Source: Oasisia sp. SBJ-2009
Taxonomy: Eukaryota > Annelida > Polychaeta > Sabellida > Siboglinidae
Direction of reading: 5' to 3'
Length of the DNA stretch: 64,000 nucleotides
Assembly: GCA_964017155.1 (NCBI GenBank)
Contig: OZ024861.1
Span: 20,742,713 to 20,806,712 of the forward strand
Part shown: piece by piece, positions 26,236 through 39,121 of the stretch
Layout: each line of letters opens with the position of its first letter
Position numbering within the stretch: the first letter of the stretch is position 1
Translations under genes and position numbers: made by a program
The notes under the pieces: generated by a model
Database searches by the model: none
What the model saw: only the letters and a program-made list of their open reading frames with translations
What the model was told of the DNA's origin: nothing

Positions 26236-29200
26236 AGAAGTGGTTGGATGGTTGCGATAAGTAGGGGTGTTTTGATGGATGCGTTAAGTAGGGGTGGTTG
26301 AATGGATGCGTTATGTAGGGGTGGCTGGATGGATGCGTTAAGTAGGGGTGGTTGAATGGATGCGTTATGTAGGGGTTGTTGGATGGAAGCTTTAAGTACG
26401 GGTGTTTGAATTGAAGCGTTAAATAGGGGTGGTGGGAGGGATACGTTATGTAGGGCTGGTTGGATGGACGCGTTAAGTAGAGGTGAATGGATGGATACAA
26501 TATGAAGAGGTGGTTGGATGGATTCGATAAGTAGAGGTGAGTGGATGGATGTATTAAGTAGAGGTGATTGGATGGATGCATTAAGTAGGGGTAGTTGGTT
26601 GGATACGTTATGTAGGGGTGGTTGCATGGATGCGCTAAATAGGGGTGATTGGATGGATGCGCTAAGCAGGATTGGTTGGATGGATGCGTTAAGTAGGGGT
26701 GGTTGGATGGATGCGTTAAATAGGGGTGATTGGATGGATGCGCTAAGCAGGGGTGGTTGGATGGATGCCTTAAGTAGGGGTGATTGGATGGATGCATTAA
26801 GTAGGAGAGGTTGGATGGATACGCTAAGTACGAGTGGTGAGATGGATGGGCTAAGTAGGGGTGATTGGATGGATGCGTTTAGTAGGGGTGGTTGGATGGA
26901 TACGTTAAGTAGGAGTGGTTGAATGGATGCGTAAAGTAGGGGTGATTGGATGGATGCGCTAAGTACGGTTGGTTGAATGGATGGCTAAGTAGGGGTGGTT
27001 GGATGGAAGCGTTAAGTAGGGGTGGTTGAATGGATGCGTTATGTGGGGGTGGTTGGATAAATGCGTTAAGTAAGGGTGGTTGAATGGATGCGTTATGTAG
27101 GGGTTGTTGGATTGATACGATAAGTAGGGTTGGTTGTGTTTGGCTGGATGCGTAAAGTAGGGGAGATTGGATGGATACGTTAAATATGGGTGGTTGGATG
27201 GATGCGCTAAGAAGGGGTGGTTGGATGAAAGCGCTAAGTAGGTTGGTTGGGTGGATGCGTTAATTAGGAGTGGTTGGATGGATACGTTAAGTAGGAGTGG
27301 TTGGATGGATGCGATAAGTAGGGGTGTTTTGATGGATGCGTTATGTAGGGTTGGTTGGATGGATGCATTAAGTAGGGATGGTTGAATGGATGCGTTATGT
27401 AGGGGGGGGGGATTGGATGGATGCTTTAAGTACGGGTGTTTGAATTGAAGCGTTAAATAGGGGTGGTTGGAGGGATACGTTATGTAGGGCTGGTTGGATG
27501 GACGCGTTAAGTAGAGGTGAATGGATGAATACAATATGAAGAGGTGGTTGGATGGATTCGTTAAGTAGAGGTGAATGGATGGATGTATTAAGTAGAGGTG
27601 ATTGGATGGATGCATTAAGTAGGGGTAGTTGGTTATATACGTTATGTAGGGGTGGTTGCATGGATGCGTTAAATAGGGGTGATTGGATGGATGCGCTAAG
27701 CAGGGGTGGTTGGATGGATGCGTTAAGTAGGGGTGATTGGGTGGATGCATTAAGTAGGAGTGGTTGGATGGATACGCTAAGTACGAGTGGTGAGATGGAT
27801 GGGTTAATTAGGGGTGATTGGATGGATGCGTTTAGTAGGGGTGGTTGGATGGATACGTTAAGTAGGAGTGGTTGGATGGATGCGTAAAGTAGGGGTGATT
27901 GGATGGATGCGCTAAGTACGGTTGGTTGAATGGATGGCTAAGTAGGGGTGGTTGGATGGAAGCGTTAAGTAGGGGTGGTTGAATGGATGCGTTATGTAGG
28001 GGTGGTTGGATTGATACGATAAGTAGGGTTGGTTGTGTTTGGATGGATGCGTAAAGTAGGGGTGATTGGATGGATGCATTAAGTTGGGGAGATTGGATGG
28101 ATACGTTAAATATGGGTGGTTGGAAGGATGCGTTAAGAAGGGGTGGTTGGATGAAAGCGCTAAGTAGGTTGGTTGGGTGGATGCGTTAATTAGGAGTGGT
28201 TGGATGGATACGTTAAGTAGGAGTGGTTGGATGGATGCGATAAGTAGGGGTGTTTTAATGGATGCGTTATGTAGGGTTGGTTGGATAGATGCGTTAAGTA
28301 GGGGTGGTTGAATGGATGCGTTATGTAGGGGGGGGGGGTTGGATGGATGCTTTAAGTACGGGTGTTTGAATTGATGCGTTAAATAGGGGTGGTTGGGGGG
28401 ATGCGTTATGTAGGGCTGGTTGGATGGACGCGTTAAGTAGAGGCGAATGGATGGATACGATATGAAGAGGTGGTTGGATGGATTCGATAAGTAGGGCTGC
28501 TAGAATAGATGCGTTATGTAGAGGTGGTTGGATGGATGCGTTAAGTATGGGTGGTTGAATGAATGCGTTATGTAGTGGTGGTTGAATGGATTCGTTATGT
28601 AGGGGTGGTTGTTGGATGCTTTAAGTATAGGTGAATGGATGGATGCGTTACGTAGGGGTGGTTGGATGGATGCATTAAGTTGAGGTAAATGGATGGAAGC
28701 ATTAAGTAGGGGAGGTTGGATGGATAAGTTAAGTAGGGGTGGTTGGATGGATGCGTTAAATAGGGGTGGTTGGATGGATGCGTTAAGTAGGTGTGATTGA
28801 ATGGTAGCATTAAGTAGGAGTGGTTGGATTGATACGTTAAGAAGGGGTGATTGAATGGATGCATTAGGTAGGGAAGATTGGATGGATACGTTAAATAGGG
28901 GTGGTTTGATGGATGCGGTAAGTAGGGGAGATTGGATAGATACGTTAAATAGGGGTGGTTGGGTGAATACGCTAAGTAGGGGTGGTTGGATGGTTGCGTT
29001 AAGTAGGGGTGATTGGATGGATGCATTAATTAGGAGTGGTTGGATTGATACATTAAGAAGGGGTGACTGAATGGATGCATTAGGTAGGAGTGGTTCGATG
29101 GATATGTTAAGTACGAGTGGTGAGATGGAAGCGTTAAGTAGGGGTGATTGGATGGATGTGTTAAGTAGGGGTGATTGGATGGATGCGTTTAGTAGGGGTG

Positions 29201-29944
29201 GTTGGATGGATACGTTAAGTAGGAGTGGTTGGATGGATGCGTTAAGTAGGAGTGGTTGGATGGATACGTTAAGTACGAGTGGCGAGATGGAAGCGTTAAG
29301 TAGGGGTGATTGGATGGATGCATTAAGTAGAGGAGATTGGATGGATACGTTAAATACGGGTGGTTGGATGGATTCGTTAAGTAGGTTGGTTGGGTGGATG
29401 CGTTAATTAGGAGTGGTTGGATGGATGCGATAAGTAGGGGTGTTTTGATGGATGCGTTAAGTAGGGGTGGTTGAATGGATGCGTTATGTAGGGGTGGCTG
29501 GATGGATGCGTTAAGTAGGGGTGGTTGAATGGATGCGTTATGTAGGGGTGGTGGGATGGATGCTTTAAGTACGGGTGTTTGAATTGAAGCGTTAAATAGC
29601 GGTGGTTGGAGGGATACGTTATGTAGGGCTGGATGGATGGACGCGTTAAGTAGAGGTGAATGTATGGATACAATATGAAGAGGTGGTTGGATGGATTCGA
29701 TAAGTAGAGGTGAATGTATGGATGTATTAAGTAGAGGTGATTGGATGGATACATTAAGAAGGGGTAGTTGGTTGGATACGTTATGTAAGGGTGGTTGGAT
29801 GGATGCGTTAAATAGGGGTGATTGGATGGATGCGCTAAGCAGGGGTGGTTGGATGGATGCCTTAAGTAGGGGTGATTGGATGGATGCATTAAGTAGGAGT
29901 GGTTGGATGGATACGCTAAGTACGAGTGGTGAGATGGATGCGAT

Positions 29945-32900
29945 AAGTAGGGGTGATTGGATGGATGCGTTTAGTAGGGGTGGTTGGATGGATACGTTAA
30001 GTAGGAGTGGTTGGATGGATGCGTTAAGTAGGAGTGGTTGGATGGATGCGTTAAGTAGGGGTGATTGGATGGATGCGCTAAGTACGGTTGGTTGAATGGA
30101 TGGCTAAGTAGGGGTGGTTGGATGGATGCGTTAAGTAGGGGTGGTTGAATGGATGCGTTATGTGGGGGTGGTTGGAAGAATGCGTTAAGTAGGGGTGGTT
30201 GAATGGATGCGTTATATAGGGATAGTTGGAATGATGCTTTAAGTAGGAGTGGTTGGATTGATACGCTAAGTGGGGTTGGTTGTGTTTGGATGGATGCCTA
30301 AAGTAGGGGTGATTGGATGGATGCATTAAGTAGAGGAGATTGGATGGAGACGTTAAATACGGTTGGTTGGATGGATTCGTTAAGAAGGGGTGGTTGGATG
30401 AATGCGCTAAGTAGGTTGGTTGGGTGGATGCGTTAATTAGGAGTGGTTGGATGGATGCGATAAGTAGGGGTGTTTTGATGGATGCGTTAAGTAGGGGTGG
30501 TTGAATGGATGCGTTATGTAGGGGTGGTTGGATGGATGCGTTAAATAGGGGTGGTTGGATGGAGGCGCTAAGTATGAGTGGTTTGATGGATGCACTAAGT
30601 AGGAATGGTTGGATGGACGCGTTAAGTAGAGGTGATTGGATGGATGTATTAAGTAGAGGTGATTGGATGGATGCATTAAGTAGGTGTAGTTGGTTGGATA
30701 CGTTATGTAGGGGTGGTTGGATGGATGCGTTAAATAGGGGTGATTGTATGGATGCGCTAAGCAGGAGTGGTTGGATGGATGCGTTAAGTAGGGGTGATTG
30801 GATGGATGCATTAAGTAGGAGTGGTTGGATGGATACGCTAAGTACGAGTGGTGAGATGGATGCGTTAAGTAGGGGTGATTGGATGGATGCGTTTAGTAGG
30901 GGTGGTTGGATGGATACGTTTAGTAGGAGTGGTTGGATGGATGCGTAAAGTAGGGGTGATTGGATGGATGCGCTAAGTACGGTTGGTTGAATGGATGGCT
31001 AAGTAGGGGTGGTTGGATGGAAGCGTTAAGTAGGGGTGGTTGAATGGATGCGTTATGTGGGGGTGGTTGGATGAATGCGTTAAGTAAGGGTGGTTGAATG
31101 GATGCGTTATGTAGGGGTGGTTAAATTGATGCTATAAGTAGGAGTGGTTGGATTGATACGATAAGTAGGGTTGGTTGTGTTTGGATGGATGCGTAAAGTA
31201 GGGGTGATTGGATGGATGCATTAAGTAGGGGAGATTGGATGGATACGTTAAATAAGGGTGGTTGGATGGATGCGTTAAGAAGGGGTGGTTGGATGAAAGC
31301 GCTAAGTAGGTTGGTTGGGTGGATGCGTTAATTAGGAGTGGTTGGATGGATACGTTAAGTAGGAGTGGTTAGATGGATGCGATAAGTAGGGGTGTTTTGA
31401 TGGATGCGTTATGTAGGGTTGGTTGGATGGATGCGTTAAGTAGGGGTGGTTGAATGGATGCGTTATGTAGGGGGAGGGGGGGTTGGATGGATGCTTTAAG
31501 TACGGGTGTTTGAATTGATGCGTTAAATAGGGGTGGTTGGGGGGATGCGTTATGTAGGGCTGGTTGGATGGACGCGTTAAGTAGAGGCGAATGGATGGAT
31601 ACGATATGAAGAGGTGGTTGGATGGATTCGATAGGTAGGGCTGCTAGAATAGATGCGTTATGTAGAGGTGGTTGGATGGATGCGTTATGTAGGGGTGCTT
31701 GAATGGATGCGTTAATTAGGGATGGTTGGATTGATGAGTTATGTAGGGGTGGTTGGATGGATGCGTAAAATAGGGGTGGTTGGATGGAGGCGCTAAGTAG
31801 GAGTGGTTGGATGGATGCACTAAGTAGGAGTGGTTGGATGGATACGCTAAGCAGGAGTGGTTGGATGGATGCGTTAAGTAGGGGTGATTGGATGGATGCG
31901 TTAAGTACGGGTGGTTGAATGGATTGGATAAGTAGGGGTGCTTGGATGGATGCGTTAAGTAGGGGTGGTTGAATGGATGCGTTAAGTATGGGTGGTTGGA
32001 TGAATGCGTTATGTAGTGGTGGTTGAATGGATTCGTTATGTAGGGGTGGTTGTTGGATGCTTTAAGTATAGGTGAATGGATGGATGCGTTACGTAGGGGT
32101 GGTTGGATGGATGCATTAAGTTGAGGTAAATGGATGGAAGCATTAAGTAGGGGAGGTTGGATGGATAAGTTAAGTAGGGGTGGTTGGATGGATGCGTTAA
32201 ATAGGGGTGGTTGGATGTATGCGTTAAGTAGGGGTGATTGAATGGTAGCATTAAGTAGGAGTGGTTGGATTGATACGATAAGAAGGGGTGATTGAATGGA
32301 TGCATTAGGTAGGGAAGATTGGATGGATACGTTAAATAGGGGTGGTTGGATGGATGCGTTAAGAAGAGGTGATTGGATGGATGCGGTAAGTAGGGGAGAT
32401 TGGATAGATACGTTAAATAGGGGTGGTTGGGTGAATACGCTAAGTAGGGGTGGTTGGATGGTTGCGTTAAGTAGGGGTGATTGGATGGATGCATTAAGTA
32501 GAAGTGGTTGGATTGATATATTAAGAAGGGGTGATTGAATAGATGCATTAGGTAGGAGTGGTTGGATGGATACGTTAAGTAAGAGTGGTGGGATGGATGT
32601 GTTAAGTAGGGGTGATTGGATGGATGCGTTTAGTAGGGGTGGTTGGATGGATACGTTAAGTAGGAGTGATTGGATGGATGCGTTAAGTAGGAGTGGTTGG
32701 ATGGATACGTTAAGTACGAGTGGTGAGATGGAAGCGTTAAGTAGGGGTGATTGGATGTATGCGTTTATTAGGGGTGGTTGGATGGATACGTTAAGAAGGA
32801 ATGGTTGGATGGATGCGTGAAGTAGAAGTGGCTGGATGGATACGTTAAGTAGGAGTGGTTGGAGGGATGCGTTAAGTAGGGGTGATTGGATGGATGCGCT

Positions 32901-33205
32901 AAGTACGGTTGGTTGAATGGATGGCTAAGTAGGGGTGGTTGGATGGATGCGTTAAGTAGGGGTGGTTGAATGGATGCGTTATGTGGGGGTGGTTGGAATG
33001 ATGCTTTAAGTAGGAGTGGTTGGATTGATACGCTAAGTGGGGTTGGTTGTGTTTGGATGGATGCCTAAAGTAGGGGTGATTGGATGGATGCATTAAGTAG
33101 AGGAGATTGGATGGATACGTTAAATACGGGTGGTTGGATGGATTCGTTAAGAAGGGGTGGTTGGATGAATGCGCTAAGTAGGTTGGTTGGGTGGATGCGT
33201 TAATT
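29945..33205 (+). repeat. Minisatellite segmental duplication, copy B (3.26 kb)
   Basis: Partner of 22975-26235. The TTGGTTGTGTTTGG landmark lies at 30276, 31171 and 33043, each exactly 6,970 bp from its copy A counterpart. Beyond about 33205 the alignment is lost: copy A continues into a GAAGTGG-type unit and copy B into GGAGTGG with a different following unit. The sequence between the copies (26236-29944) has related but less similar series. Confidence 0.88.
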
Positions 33206-36200
33206 AGGAGTGGTTGGATGGATACGTTAAGTAGGAGTGGTTGGATGGATGCGATAAGTAGGGGTGTTTTGATGGATGCGTTATGTAGGGTTGGTTGGAT
33301 GGATGCGTTAAGTAGGGGTGGTTGAATGGATGCATTATGTAGGGGGGGGGGTTGAATGGATGCTTTAAGTACGGGTGTTTGAATTGATGCGTTAAATAGG
33401 GGTGGTTGGGGGGATGCGTTATGTAGGGCTGGTTGGATGGACGCGTTAAGTAGAGGCGAATTGATGGATACGATATGAAGAGGTGGTTGGATGGATTCGA
33501 TAAGTAGGGCTGCTAGAATAGATGCGTTATGTAGAGGTGGTTGGATGAATGCGTTATGTAGGGGTGGTTGAATGGATGCGTTAATTAGGGATGGTTGGAT
33601 TGATGAGTTATGTAGGGGTGGTTGGATGGATGCGTTAAATAGGGTTGGTTGGATGGAGGCGCTAAGTAGGAGTGGTTGGATGGATGCACTAAGTAGGAAT
33701 GGTTGGATGGATACGCTAAGCAGGAGTGGTTGGATGGATGCGTTAAGTAGGGGTGATTGGATGGATGCGTTAAGTACGGGTGGTTGAATGGATTGGATAA
33801 GTAGGGGTGCTTGGATGGATGCGTTAAGTAGGGGTGGTTGAATGGATGCGTTAAGTATGGGTGGTTGGATGAATGCGTTATGTAGTGGTGGTTGAATGGA
33901 TTCGTTATGTAGGGGTGGTTGTTGGATGCTTTAAGTATAGGTGAATGGATGGATGCGTTACGTAGGGGTGGTTGGATGGATGCATTAAGTAGAGGAGATT
34001 GGATGGATACGTTAAATACGGGTGGTTGGGTGGATGCGTTAATTAGGAGTGGTTGGATGGATGCGATAAGTAGGGGTGTTTTGATGGATGCGTTAAGTAG
34101 GGGTGGTTGAATGGATGCGTTATGTAGGGGTGGCTGGATGGATGCGTTAAGTAGGGGTGGTTGAATGGATGCGTTATGTAGGGGTGGTTGGATGGATGCT
34201 TTAAGTACGGGTGTTTGAATTGAAGCGTTAAATAGCGGTGCTTGGAGGGATACGTTATGTAGGGCTGGTTGGATGGACGCGTTAAGTAGAGGTGAATGGA
34301 TGGATACAATATGAAGAGGTGATTGGATGGATTCGTTAAGTAGAGGTGAATGGATGGATGTATTAAGTAGAGGTGATTGGATGGATGCATTAAGTAGGGG
34401 TAGTTGGTTGGATACGTTATGTAGGGGTGGTTGGATGGATGCGTTAAATAGGGGTGATTGGATGGATGCGCTAAGCAGGGGTGGTTGGATGGATGCCTTA
34501 AGTAGGGGTGATTGGATGGATGCATTAAGTAGGAGTGGTCGGATGGATACGCTAAGTACGAGTGGTGAGATGGATGCGATAAGTAGGGGTGATTGGATGG
34601 ATGCGTTTAGTAGGTGTGGTTGGATGGATACGTTAAGTAGGAGTGGTTGGATGGATGCGTAAAGTAGGGGTGATTGGATGGATGCGCTAAGTACGGTTGG
34701 TTGAATGGATGGCTAAGTAGGGGTGGTTGGATGGAAGCGTTAAGTAGAGGTGGTTGAATGGATGCGTTATGTGGGGGTGGTTGGATGAATGCGTTAAGTA
34801 AGGGTGGTTGAATGGATGCGTTATGTAGGGGTGGTTGGATTGATGCTTTAAGTAGGAGTTGTTGGATTGATACGATAAGTAGGGTTGGTTGTGTTTGGAT
34901 GGATGCGTAAAGAAGGGGTGATTGGATGGATGCATTAAGTAGGGGAGATTGGATGGATACGTCAAATATGGGTGGTTGGATGGATGCGTTAAGTAGAGGC
35001 GAATGGATGGATACGATATGAAGAGGTGGTTGGATGGATGCGTTATGTAGGGGTGGTTGAATGGATGCGTTAATTAGGGATGGTTGGATTGATGAGTTAT
35101 GTAGGGGTGGTTAGATGGATGCGTTAAATAGGGGTGGTTGGATGGACGCGCTAAGTAGGAGTGGTTGGATGGATGCACTAAGTAGGAATGGTTGGATGGA
35201 TACGCTAAGCAGGATTGGTTGGATGGATGCGTTAAGTAGGGGTGATTGGATGGATGCGTTAAGTACGGGTGGTTGAATGGATTGGATAAGTAGGGGTGCT
35301 TGGATGGATGCGTTAAGTAGGGGTGGTTGAATGGATGCGTTAAGTATGGGTGGTTGGATGAATGCGTTATGTAGTGGTGGTTGAATGGATTCGTTATGTA
35401 GGGGTGGTTGTTGGATGCTTTAAGTATAGGTGAATGGATGGATGCGTTACGTAGGGGTGGTTGGATGGATGCATTAAGTTGAGGTAAATGGATGGAAGCA
35501 TTAAGTAGGGGAGGTTGGATGGATAAGTTAAGTAGGGGTGGTTGGATGGATGCGTTAAATAGGGGTGGTTGGATGGATGCGTTAAGTAGGGGTTATTGGA
35601 TGGTAGCATTAAGTAGGAGTGGTTGGATTGATACGTTAAGAAGGGGTGATTGAATGGATGCATTAGGTAGGGAAGATTGGATGGATACGTTAAATAGGGG
35701 TGGTTGGATGGATGCGTTAAGAAGAGGTGATTGGATGGATGCGGTAAGTAGGGGAGATTGGATAGATACGTTAAATAGGGGTGGTTGGGTGAATACGCTA
35801 AGTATGGGTGGTTGGATGGTTGCGTTAAGTAGGGGTGATTGGATGGATGCATTAAGTAGGAGTGGTTGGATTGATACATTAAGAAGGGGTGATTGAATGG
35901 ATGCATTAGGTAGGAGTGGTTGGATGGATACGTTAAGTACGAGTGGTTGGATGGATGTGTTAAGTAGGGGTGATTGGACGGATGCGTTTAGTAGGGGTGG
36001 TTGGATGGATACGTTAAGTAGGAGTGGTTGGATGGATGCGTTAAGTAGGAGTGGTTGGATGGATACGTTAAGTACGAGTGGTGAGATGGAAGCGTTAAGT
36101 AGGGGTGATTGGATGGATGCGTTTATTAGGGGTGGTTGGATGGATACGTTAAGAAGGAGTGGTTGGATGGATGCGTTAAGTAGAAGTGGCTGGATGCATA

Positions 36201-39046
36201 CGTTAAGTAGGAGTGGTTGGATGGATGCGTTAAGTAGGGGTGATTGGATGGATGCGCTAAGTACGGTTGGTTGAATGGATGGCTAAGTAGGGGTGGTTGG
36301 ATGGATGCGTTAAGTAGGGGTGGTTGAATGGATGCGTTATGTGGGGGTGGTTGGAAGAATGCGTTAAGTAGGGGTGGTTGAATGGATGCGTTATATAGGG
36401 GTGGTTGGAATGATTCTTTAAGTAGGAGTGGTTGGATTGATACGCTAAGTGGGGTTGGTTGTGTTTGGATGGATGCCTAAAGTAGGGGTGATTGGATGGA
36501 TGCATTAAGTAGAGGAGATTGGATGGATACGTTAAATACGGGTGGTTGGATGGATTCGTTAAGAAGGGGTGGTTGGATGAATGCGCTAAGTAGGTTGGTT
36601 GCGTGGATGCGTTAATTAGGAGTGGTTGGATGGATGCGATAAGTAGGGGTGTTTTGATGGATGCGTTAAGTAGGGGTGGTTGAATGGATGCGTTATGTAG
36701 GGGTGGCTGGATGGATGCGTTAAGTAGGGGTGGTTGAATGGATGCGTTATGTAGGGGTGGTTGGATGGATGCTTTAAGTACGGGTGTTTGAATTGAAGCG
36801 TTAAATAGGGATGGTTGGAGGGATACGTTATGTAGGGCTGGTTGGATGGACGCGTTAAGTAAAGGTGAATGGATGGATACAATATGAAGAGGTGGTTGGA
36901 TGGATTCGCTAAGTAGAGGTGAATGGATGGATGTATTAAGTCGAGGTGATTGGATGGATGCATTAAGTAGGGGTAGTTGGTTGGATACGTTATGTAGGGG
37001 TGGTTGGATGGATGCGTTAAATAGGGGTGATTGGATGGATGCGCTAAGCAGGGGTGGTTGGATGGATGCGTTAAGTAGGGGTGATTGGATGGATGCATTA
37101 AGTAGGAGTGGTTGGATGGATACGCTAAGTACGAGTGGTGAGATGGATACGTTAAGTAGGGGTGATTGGATGGATGCGTTTAGTAGGGGTGGATGGATGG
37201 ATACGTTAAGTAGGAGTGGTTGGATGGATGCGTAAAGTAGGGGTGATTGGATGGATGCGCTAAGTACGGTTGGTTGAATGGATGGCTAAGTAGGGGTGGT
37301 TGGATGGAAGCGTTAAGTAGGGGTGGTTGAATGGATGCGTTATGTGGGGGTGGTTGGATGAATGCGTTAAGTAAGGGTGGTTGAATGGATGCGTTATGTA
37401 GGGGTGGTTGGATTGATGCTTTAAGTAGGAGTGGTTGGATTGATACGATAAATAGGGTTGGTTGTGTTTGGATGGATGCGTAAAGTAGGGTTGATTGGAT
37501 GGATGCATTAAGTAGGGGAGATTGGATGGATACGTTAAATATGGGTTGTTGGATGGATGCGTTAAGAAGGGGTGGTTGGATGAAAGCGCTAAGTAGGTTG
37601 GTTGGGTGGATGCGTTAATTAGGAGTGGTTGGATGGATACGTTAAGTAGGAGTGGTTGGATGGATGCGATAAGTAGGGGTGTTTTGATGGATGCGTTATG
37701 TAGGGTTGGTTGGATGGATGCGTTAAGTAGGGGTGGTTGAATGGATGCGTTATGTAGGGGGGGTTGGATGGATGCTTTAAGTACGGGTGTTTGAATTGAT
37801 GCGTTAAATAGGGGTGGTTGGGGGGATGCGTTATGTAGGGCTGGTTGGATGGACGCGTTAAGTAGAGGCGAATGGATGGATACGATATGAAGAGGTGGTT
37901 GGATGGATTCGATAAGTAGGGCTGCTAGAATAGATGCGTTATGTAGAGGTGGTTGAATGGATGCGTTATGTAGGGGTGGTTGAATGGATGCGTTAATTAG
38001 GTATGGTTGGATTGATGAGTTATGTAGGGGTGGTTGGATGGATGCGTTAAATAGGGGTGGTTGGATGGAGGCGCTAAGTAGGAGTGGTTGGATGGATGCA
38101 CTAAGTAGGAATGGTTGGATGGATACGCTAAGCAGGAGTGGATGGATGGATGCGTTAAGTAGGGGTGATTGGATGGATGCTTTAAGTACGGGTGGTTGAA
38201 TGGATTGGATGAGTAGGGGTGCTTGGATGGATGCGTTAAGTAGGGGTGTTTGAATGGATGCGTTAAGTATGGGTGGTTGGATGAATGCGTTATGTAGTCG
38301 TGGTTGAATGGATTCGTTATGTAGGGGTGGTTGTTGCATGCTTTAAGTATAGGTGAATGGATGGATGCGTTACGTAGGGGTGGTTGGATGGATGCATTAA
38401 GTTGAGGTAAATGGATGGAAGCATTAAGTAGGGGAGGTTGGATGGATAAGTTAAGTAGGGGTGGTAGGATGGATGCGTTAAATAGGGGTGGTTGGATGGA
38501 TGCGTTAAGTAGGGGTGATTGGATGGTAGCAAAAAGTAGGAGTGGTTGGATTGATACGTTAAGAAGGGGTGATTGAATGGATGCATTAGGTAGGGAAGAT
38601 TGGATGGATACGTTAAATAGGGGTGGTTGCATGGATGCGTTAAGAAGAGGTTATTGGATGGATGTGTTAAGTACGGGAGATTGGATAGATACGTTAAATA
38701 GGCATGGTTGGTTGGATGCGTTAAGAAGGGGTGGTAGGATGAATGCGCTAAGTAGGTTGGTTCGGTGGATGCGTTAATTAGGAGTGATTGGATGGATGCG
38801 ATAAGTAGGGGTATTTTGATGGATGCGTTAAGTAGGGGTGGTTGAATGGATGCGTTATGTAGGGGTGGTTGGATGGATGCGTTAAGTAGGGGTGGTTGGA
38901 TGGGTGGCTGGATGGATGCATTAAGCAGGGGACATTGGATGGATACGTTAAATAGGGGTGGTTGGATGGATGCGTTAAGCAGGGGTGGTTGAATGGATGC
39001 GCTATGTAGGGGTGGTTGGATGGATGCAATAAGTAGGGGGTTGTAT

Positions 39047-39121
39047 GGATGCGTTAATTAGGGGTGGTTGAATGGATGGCATACGCATCCATCCAACCAC
39101 CCGTAATTAACGCATCCATCC
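39047..39121. other. Palindromic inversion junction of the minisatellite
   Basis: The array reverses orientation here. The last + units end in GGTTGAATGGATGG at 39079, a 9-base spacer (CATACGCAT) follows at 39080-39088, and from 39089 the sequence reads CCATCCAACCACCC onwards. About 33 bases either side form an imperfect inverted repeat with two or three mismatches. Beyond that, only the generic 27-bp unit is shared between arms, not the exact order of variants, so the arms have diverged or were never a simple mirror copy. Confidence 0.9.

Larger units (their letters stand above)
15346..39079 (+). repeat. 27-bp minisatellite, G-rich strand on + (about 880 units)
   Basis: About 23.7 kb of a 27-bp unit made of GGATGGATGCG, then TTAAGTA, then GGGGTGGTT. 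Units vary at a few positions: GCG/GCA/ACG in the first part; TTAAGTA/TTAAATA/TTATGTA/TTAAGAA in the middle; GGGGTGGTT/GGGGTGATT/GGAGTGGTT at the end. Patterned runs of variants form larger repeats. Because 27 is a multiple of three, frames stay open over many units and give MDALSRGGW-like peptides; stop-creating variants (GGTTGAATGG), occasional non-27-bp units and no start or splice context argue against coding. Each unit joins the next to give GGGGTGGTTGGATGG, four G-tracts within 15 bases. Confidence 0.95.

Noticed and set aside
15346..39079. Telomere repeat
   Set aside because: The unit is G-rich but contains no TTAGGG or TTAGG runs, and its 27-bp period and internal inversion do not fit a terminal array.
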